This document shows, piece after piece, positions 57,660 through 64,000 of a stretch of 64,000 bases of DNA (position 1 is its first letter; each line of letters begins with the position of its first letter). The stretch comes from Ligula intestinalis (Eukaryota > Platyhelminthes > Cestoda > Diphyllobothriidea > Diphyllobothriidae): NCBI GenBank assembly GCA_036362985.1, contig JAYGXS010000004.1, positions 45,054,078 through 45,118,077 of the forward strand, read 5' to 3'. The notes under the pieces were generated by a model that was not told the origin of the DNA, made no database searches, and was given only the letters and a program-made list of their open reading frames with translations. Position numbers and translations under genes: made by a program.

Positions 57660-58385
57660 TGGCCTCGTTTCAACTACGTGTTTAGGAAAATCTTTCACAT
57701 GCTCATTATTTCGGCATTAGAGATAAACCCCATTTCACTTTATTAATTCACTAAGTCTGACTTGTAAAAAATGTCCCTCCCTGATTAGTGGCTAACAGTA
57801 TGAATAAAGACATGCTCTGAGCAAAGCAGCATTCCTGCCCATCCTTGAGCGATAGCCATGTGTTCTAACAACCTCCCTACTGAAAGTATCTTCTGATCGT
57901 CGTCCGTTTTGAATAGGACAGTCGTCAATATGAAGAGTTTTATATACTTTTTGAAATACCTTCCCACATTTTATCGTTTATCAAATTATCTCAAGTTAAT
58001 AATAACTGTGCTAGCGCAAAGACTTTAAAGATGACTATTATTACTACTATTCGTATAATAATAGCACTACTTGTTGGGTCAAACCTGTCTTGTAGGGCCA
58101 CCAAGATGTATATTCCTTCTACCCAATTGCCTTACGGAATTGGTAGTTAAAACTTCAATTCTTGCTTGATAGCATTACAACTATAAACTGACAAATTTGT
58201 ATTCCTCTGATTGCTGCATTCATACAGATCCCACTGTAAAGCCTAGTATTTTTAAATAACGTCTGCACTGACTGCTGAATCCAGTGGTCTCTTCATATTT
58301 CCAGACGTGATTGTTGCACAGACTGATGCTAGATTGGTGCAATTTTCTTGCGGCCAGCTGGTAACGCTTAAACTTCAGACAGAAG
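57660..58385. other. Stretch without recognised feature inside U4
   Basis: Lies between modules B and F. No partner elsewhere in the window and no gene was recognised. An ATT/ATA-rich patch is at 58,035-58,065. Confidence 0.4.
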
Positions 58386-58389
58386 CGAA

Positions 58390-60140
58390 TACGCGAGTTC
58401 CAGGAAGCAGTTAAGAAGAAGAGCGTGCGATCGCTAGAACAAGAAGCGATTCAGCGATCGCATCCTCTACTTGTAGGCTTAAATGATCAATTAACGTTGT
58501 GTTTCTCTAAGCTACTTCCCTAACGAGAAAACATAAACTGATGCAAGTAAGGCAGACTTAGGCAGTTAGTTCCGCTGAATATTGATCGTCACACACGAAT
58601 CGAATCTACACAAAAAATTGTTTTTGTAAAATGGGGTGCTTTAGCTGGCGAATACTTAAACAGCTAGATGAATGTTAAGTGTCTTGCGAACTGTCGTATT
58701 ATTTTTATGGTTCGATAAATTGCAGGATCTTAACCCATTACCTCCCATAATTTTAATCACTTTGATTTTTGTTATGAAAATTGGATACCTTGACTTTTTC
58801 AAACTTGAAGATAGATCAATTTAGAGTGAAATGTTTTTTAAATATCATGTAAATTTCAAAGACATATACCTAATAGATATAGCATGAAAGTTAAATATGC
58901 GTATATACAGACAGATAATTATGAAAGCTCTTAATTTTTAAGTGCTCTCATATGAGATCACCGAGAATTAATGCGTTAAACGCCTGAATACTCTTGATAT
59001 TTGCATCTTTTCCTTTAATACTGCAACAGCAAGACAGTGTTTAACAATCAAAAGCGTTATTTAACCGAACAACCTGACTATATGAACATAAAATGAATGT
59101 GTATTTGTCATGCTGTGCCTCGCATAGTTTATTAAGTTACAAATAACCTTTTAACGCATATGAAATGGCAGTTCACTAACAGCTACAGATGTTTTGGGTT
59201 TAAGGCTACGGTGCGTATTTTTGGCTCTCTGAGCCAAAGCTGTGCGTAGTAGTAAACATCAATCTGTTAGGTGACAGTCCAAATAAATGATGGGAATCAT
59301 GCTTTTTTAAGTACAACGGCTACGTTCACGTGTGACCAACGTGCAGTCTCAGGCTCATTTTGGTCAATCTTCTTGCCAGCAATTTACCAGCTAGGAAAAG
59401 TCGACAGCTAAATGTATGTTTTCAAACATCTCACTTAATGGAATGTTTTTATTCATGCACAAGATAGTGTCAGGCTGATAGCAATCCCGTCCACGAAGCT
59501 AATGAGAACTGTGTATTTATTTGCGACGTCACTTTACCAATAGTCAATATTGGCGGAATTTAGATAGCTTAAAAATTTAGCTTAGCAACAGATGGAGTGC
59601 TAATGTTTCATATAGGACCCCCTAGATTTATAACTGTTGAAAGTTCAACGGGTAGGAATGAAGTAGCGAAAGGTCTTCCTTCATTGTTGCGTTATGACAG
59701 TACTTAATTTTCTGATAAAAAACGTCTTGTTATGTTTTTTAACAGACTACAGGTATATCATATACATTGGAGGCAGTTAAGTGCAGTTAGTGACAGATCT
59801 CATGGAAAGTTACCCAAAATGTTGAAACGCACTTAATATTATGAATTTTTACTTAAGTGAAACCATAATATTTATTAGCGTCTTATCGTATTCATAGATA
59901 TTTCACATATCATGAAGAACTCTTACTGTATATTGGACTTGCTTAGCAGCAGGCACACTCTTCCCTTGGTCTCACACCTGGGTCTGGTGTACAAATGCAT
60001 TCGAGAATGCCGCAGTTACGATCAGATCCGATGAACATCAGAGCTAAATAACAGGCTATGCGTGTGTTATACGCTTTTACCGGACCCATTGGACCGCGAC
60101 CTCCTGCCAAAGAACCTTCTTCCCAGTGGCAGTGGCCGAT
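58390..60140 (-). repeat. Module F of U4
   Basis: Inverted counterpart of 43,600-45,175, downstream of gene copy 4. It retains the stem-loop near 58,410-58,475 and the near-identical stretch around 59,800 (CATGAGATCTGTCACTAACT on minus). Confidence 0.75.
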
Positions 60141-60434
60141 TAAGTAACCTTACTGCCTGACGTGGACGGCTACTTCTGTGGAAGTCAAAAAGCCTCTGTT
60201 TTACACCTCACTCGTAACATGTAGTTTTAACAAAGTTTATCGGGTCGTTTCTATCAATATCTGAGTTGTTTTTGAAAATTCCAATCACCTTGTTTCTTTC
60301 CTTATGCCTGAAGTTATTATCTTCAAAGCACAAGTTATAGCTACAACCCACGAAACGTCCTGGACGCCCACGCATGTGAGTTCAGGGTACGACAAAACCC
60401 AGTAGATCAAAAGGATGTTAAGGCAGGTATACGT

Positions 60435-60463
60435 TTATTGAAAAAACGGAAATGCATTTATTC
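60435..60463 (-). terminator. Polyadenylation signals of gene copy 4
   Basis: On minus, AATAAA at 60,463-60,458 and 60,440-60,435, 21 and 44 bp after the stop codon, matching copies 1 and 3. Confidence 0.65.
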
Positions 60464-60483
60464 TGGCACAAGTAAAATAAGCT

Positions 60484-60667
60484 TCAGACACGTTCACAGG
60501 ATCCAAGATATCTGCAGCATTTACAGAAGCCATTTTCACACATGCAGCCCTCAGGGCAGCCGTCATAGCAGTGGCAATGACCAGTTTCTTCAGAAGCAAA
60601 TTGGTAGAAAAAGTCTAAGAGATAGAAGCAGCGTAATTTAGAACAAACTCATAAGCCTACCGTCCAT
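60484..60667 (-). CDS. Metallothionein-like 45-aa protein, copy 4 (intact)
   Basis: On minus: exon 1 ATG GAC G (60,667-60,661), donor GTAGGC, intron 60,660-60,615 (46 bp), acceptor CTCTTAG, exon 2 60,614-60,484 ending TGA. The product has nine Cys: C16, C18, C22, C26, C28, C33, C35, C36, C42 (HCHCYDGC, GCMCENGFCKCC, GSC). Seven of these (16, 18, 22, 26, 28, 33, 35) and His15/His17 are invariant in all four copies. Against copy 3 there are 13 differences in 131 exon 2 bases but 13 in 46 intron bases. No signal peptide. Metal binding is inferred from Cys content and CxC spacing. It is oriented towards the three plus-strand copies. Confidence 0.78.
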
Positions 60668-60760
60668 TATATTGCACATAGTTATCCGTTGGCATCGCTC
60701 GGTTATTTATACACTACTGTTTTTGTCTTCGTTGGCCAATGAGGCTTGCACACAAGATGC
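60668..60760 (-). promoter_or_regulatory. Promoter region of gene copy 4 (TATA at 60,711-60,704)
   Basis: On minus, TATAAATA at 60,711-60,704, 44 bp before the ATG. Upstream are ATTGGCCAACG (inverted CCAAT word) and, at 60,747-60,753 on plus, TGCACAC, which fits the metal-response core TGCRCNC, at the same relative place as in copy 3. Confidence 0.6.
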
Positions 60761-61019
60761 GGACGCAAGCGGTGGAGCACATACATCCATCAACTGATTA
60801 TGAGTGTGGAACACGTGATCTGATGAGGGCTGTAGCTTCGTCAAGAAAACTGGACAACATTTCTAGACCAGTCTACATGAGCAAAAAATGGCGTTTCTGA
60901 GGCTAGACCCTCACAGATTGAATCCTACAATTGGGAAATTGGCCATACTTTAGATGGTCATTTTTTCAACAGGCAGAAGCTTCCACGACAACTTACTCAA
61001 TTGTGTGTGATGTTTACTG

Positions 61020-61610
61020 TCTTCGACTTTATATTGACTGCACAATCAATTTAGTTTCTGTATACTAATAAAGACCTCATACGCATTCCTTGCCTGCAAC
61101 TTATTAAATATACAATATACATTTTTTAATTCGGCTAAAGCATGTTACGACCATTAAAGTTTCTTGCTCAGTTTTATGGCAAAAGGCGTGGCAGATTTGC
61201 AAAATACAATTGTGAAATTGAATTTTGCTCTTCTTTTCCCAGAAATAATGCACTATCTCATAATTACACTTATCTCAATTTCATGGACGCAAAAAAAAAT
61301 TCGCTTTGTGAACAGATATAACTAAGACGTTTCTACTCTTCATTAATGTTCGTTTATAGTACAGCATGCACAGCCACGTATCTCTTATCCGCAGCTTTTA
61401 ATAACTTACGAAATTCCGCGGATATCAATAAACACTGGATTTAGCCCACTCCCGCCTATATCCTGTCCCATTATTCTGATCTGAACAGAATTTTATACTG
61501 GTAAACAGCATTTTGTGCCTCAAGTCAACCCAGTAAACTCAATAAACAACCTCAAATGTGTGTTAAATCCCCCAATCCCCAACCTTTCATGACATGTGAA
61601 ATCTATTGTA
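61020..61610 (+). repeat. Dispersed repeat E, copy 2
   Basis: Same-orientation partner of 5,100-5,690. Here it occupies the place in U4 where U2 and U3 have module D, between C and the gene-upstream region, so it is probably an insertion or replacement. Confidence 0.7.
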
Positions 61611-63560
61611 CTGGTCCGATGAGAATGTATCGAAAACTTACGCACGCCGCCAACTACACTTTGGAACCATTAACTACCGCAGGTTCCCCGTGTTGCCTTT
61701 TGGTGGCATAACTTTTGCGCTCATTGCTCGGATTGAGATCAATGCTCATTCAATCGATTAACTACTCCGAACAGGTAAAGTATCAGCACAGGATGCGGAA
61801 GTGTGCGGTCATTGTACATGCCGCGGCAGCTCAGACCATGGGCAGACCCTGGCCACTATCCCATTTAGGCTCGGTCGTATTCCTTCGCTTACCTCTAGAC
61901 GAGACGCGGCTGTGCCGTTTGAGGCATCCCCATATGCAAGATCAATCGGGGCATTCCTATCAAACTACAAATAATTACAGTCGTGGACCCCTACCACCAA
62001 ATTGTGTGGTAAACTCCCACCTACCACTGTCGGAAGTTTCCTCCTACTTCTTCATGACGCATGGGCCAAGTTAGTCACTGAGTAATCCAGATCTCTTGGA
62101 GAGGCGCATCAGTGTCTTAGCTCAAACATGCGCCTATAAACATACTGTCGAATGAAATTTTACAATCATATGCGTCTTCCTGAAAAACTGTGGTAAAACA
62201 TCATAGAGCTCAACTCACCACGCCCTATCAAAGCACACGTTACCAAAACATGCTGCAGAACAGCCGCTACAGGTAGGAACGTACACCATTTACTTTGATG
62301 GCAAAAGTACTATTTTTTAGCGCCACCAAACGCCTGACCAAGTTCCGTGAGGTAAACACAGACCGACTTACGACTTGTTCAGATGCTGCACTCAATTTCA
62401 GCACCGGATGCCATTAACCTTGCTCACGATGCATAAGTCTCAGGTGTGGCCTCTGAATCTGTCGGTCTGAGACTGGTTTAGCAACGTCAGCAGTCTCATA
62501 TACAACTGTCGAACATGGTGGTATTTCACCATAAGATAAACTATTGTGAAAACCTATAACAACATACCATAGACCTTAGCCCACGCACGCAACATCCGAT
62601 GCAGGAACAAAAATTTACCGCTCTCATCGGCGATAAACATACTTTTTCAGCATATTCCGACGCCTGAGAGATTCATATGAGGTAAACACAGGCAGACTGT
62701 TGTGGACTTTTCAGATGCTCAATCTCGGAACTGGATAACTTACGGGTTTAGGCAGCCAACTTGGGTACTCTGGGTATTCATCAACACAGCACATTGTCGT
62801 ATTCTTCACTTAGGTTCTTTTAGACTTACGAGGAGATAAAGTCCTCCCTTTGAAAGATGCCAGCTAACTGTACAACTCAGACTTCATGGGCAGAACTGTG
62901 TATTTAGGGGGAGTGCGGCAGATGCAACGGAAGTCTACTCTCAATATAATCGAATTCTCGCGAAAGTTTGCCTCCTGTGGGGCATATGCTGGACCTCGTC
63001 GAAGGAGACGTTCATTTGGAGTGACTGGCTCGCGGGAAGGGGGGGCGTCAGACCCAATGGTTCCTTATTGTTGTATCTGTTGCACTCCCAAGAATCTGAA
63101 ATCCAAGTTCTGTATTCTGTGAAAAGCCGGAACATGGTGCGGAGAACAGACCGTGTGAAAACCGCATTGACGGGCTCTTCAGCTTTATCAGACATAGTGC
63201 CGAGCAAACCCTTTCCCACATTGACATTACTTTGCAATTAGAGTTCAGAAGTGAGGGAGAAAGAATGCGGTAGATGCGACGAAAGTCTGCCTTACTATGA
63301 ACTAAGTCATGTGCGAGGCACTAGCGTCGTGCCCATCCCATGCAGCGCACTATCTCACACTATCCTACGGTAACCTCTGAGTAAGGATTCTTGACAGAAT
63401 CCGAAGCGTCTGGAAAATAAAATTCTTGTTTCTGTGATCGCATCTTCTTCTTTTGAACTGTGAACTTCTTCGTCCACAAACGCCCGAACTGTCAGTTCGT
63501 CTAGTACGATGTCACCTATGAAACTAGATTGCCAGCAATACGGGATGAAACCCAGCTTCA
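61610..63560 (-). repeat. Left end, A and C modules of U4
   Basis: Inverted counterpart of 27,080-28,920. C: 62,080-61,610 (CGATTGAATGAGCATTGA on minus). A modules: 62,480-62,090 and 62,770-62,490. Decayed frame blocks IPYCWQSSFIGDIVLDE (about 63,545-63,495) and PVNAVFTRSVLRTMFRLFTE (63,180-63,120) agree with those of U2. Confidence 0.7.
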
Positions 63561-64000
63561 ATTTCCTTGGTTTGTGGGAGCCTGCCTCGCTGACTCATAC
63601 TGGCTTTGTTGCCAAAAGCCGCGCATGTTCAGTGTCTACGCGCGCCGCTTCAACGCCTACGCACTGTGTCTGCCAACAGCTACGAGAGGCCCCGCGATGT
63701 CCTACTTGTCCTATGCTCCCTTGCTTGTCACGGCTCAGTGCGCACGTTAGCTCCAGCCAATAGATGCGCGCATGTCCACTTGGCTGAGTGCACGGCCCAG
63801 AAGTCTTGGCCCCACAGCACCGAACACGCAATTTGGCGTACTGACTCGGCGTGCATAACTCCGCCTGTGTATTCTCTATCTTCTGGCAGTAAAAATTCTG
63901 TCCTCCTACACCGTCGTGCTTGACTTGTGATTTGGGGGAACCTTCTGTTTGTTGACATCACAACATGCGACAGGCTCATTGATTCCCAGTCTAACCGTAT
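63561..64000. other. Right edge of window, GC-richer stretch without recognised gene
   Basis: Several overlapping open frames on both strands, none recognised. The composition and layout are loosely like the GC-rich half of repeat R, but no convincing alignment was seen. Confidence 0.35.

Larger units (their letters stand above)
54543..63560 (-). repeat. Repeat unit U4 carrying metallothionein-like gene copy 4 (inverted, about 9 kb)
   Basis: On minus from 63,560: left end with the decayed conserved frame (63,560-62,900), A modules (62,770-62,090), C (62,080-61,610), repeat E (61,610-61,020, itself in plus orientation), gene upstream region (60,960-60,668), gene (60,667-60,484), F (60,140-58,390), B (57,650-56,240), X (56,240-54,543). 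It mirrors U2 except that E and F are present and D is absent. It ends exactly where the family 2 PLE ends. Confidence 0.75.

Overview
The window is eukaryotic and non-coding-rich. It has GT-AG introns, TATA boxes, AATAAA signals, no bacterial-type operons, and almost every recognisable open frame belongs to a decayed transposable element. The mix is several families of Penelope-like elements (PLEs) with a GIY-YIG endonuclease, CR1/Jockey-type and R1/RNase-H-type LINE fragments, a Tc1/mariner remnant and a short hAT element. This fits a parasitic flatworm, most likely a tapeworm; that assignment is inference from element content, not from a marker gene. A run of 10 N at 48,489-48,498 shows a draft scaffold.

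Region 1-22 kb is mostly decayed interspersed repeats: a PLE (family 1) on the minus strand at 0.6-2.1 kb, a second PLE (family 2) on minus at 3.3-4.6 kb, a family 2 3' end joined head-to-tail to a family 2 5' end at 9.3-10.2 kb, a Tc1/mariner transposase remnant at 12.6-13.1 kb, a complete 246-bp hAT element with target-site duplication at 16.0-16.3 kb, and a duplicated 0.6 kb segment at 17.7 and 19.6 kb.

Region 22-63.6 kb is the main point of interest. A tiny two-exon gene for a 45-residue cysteine-rich, metallothionein-like protein is present four times: three copies on plus (24.0, 33.2 and 43.1 kb) and one on minus (60.6 kb). Each sits in a long repeated unit of about 5-10 kb, named here U1 (22.1-26.85 kb, +), U2 (27.1-36.7 kb, +), U3 (40.5-45.2 kb, +) and U4 (63.6-54.5 kb, -). 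In gene orientation the unit modules run A-A-C-(D or E)-gene-F-B-X; individual units lack some modules. All four genes keep a TATA box exactly 44 bp upstream of the start position, an exon 2 of exactly 131 nt without indel or stop, and the same TGA. Copies 3 and 4 have all coding signals; copy 2 has ATA in place of ATG; copy 1 carries a 392-bp repeat insertion in its intron and has lost up to three cysteines. Either a metallothionein-like gene was amplified locally by segmental duplication, or a large repeat family carries it as cargo.

Other elements are interleaved with these units: an almost full-length PLE on minus (36.9-39.05 kb), a PLE of family 2 on plus (51.8-54.5 kb), tandem PLE family 3 endonuclease remnants (39.2-40.5 kb; also inside module B of the units), an R1-like LINE 3' end (46.8-47.2 kb), a CR1/Jockey-like LINE (49.6-50.7 kb) and its partial second copy (50.8-51.05 kb), and four copies of a ~0.36-0.39 kb repeat called R here. 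No rRNA, tRNA or CRISPR array was seen.
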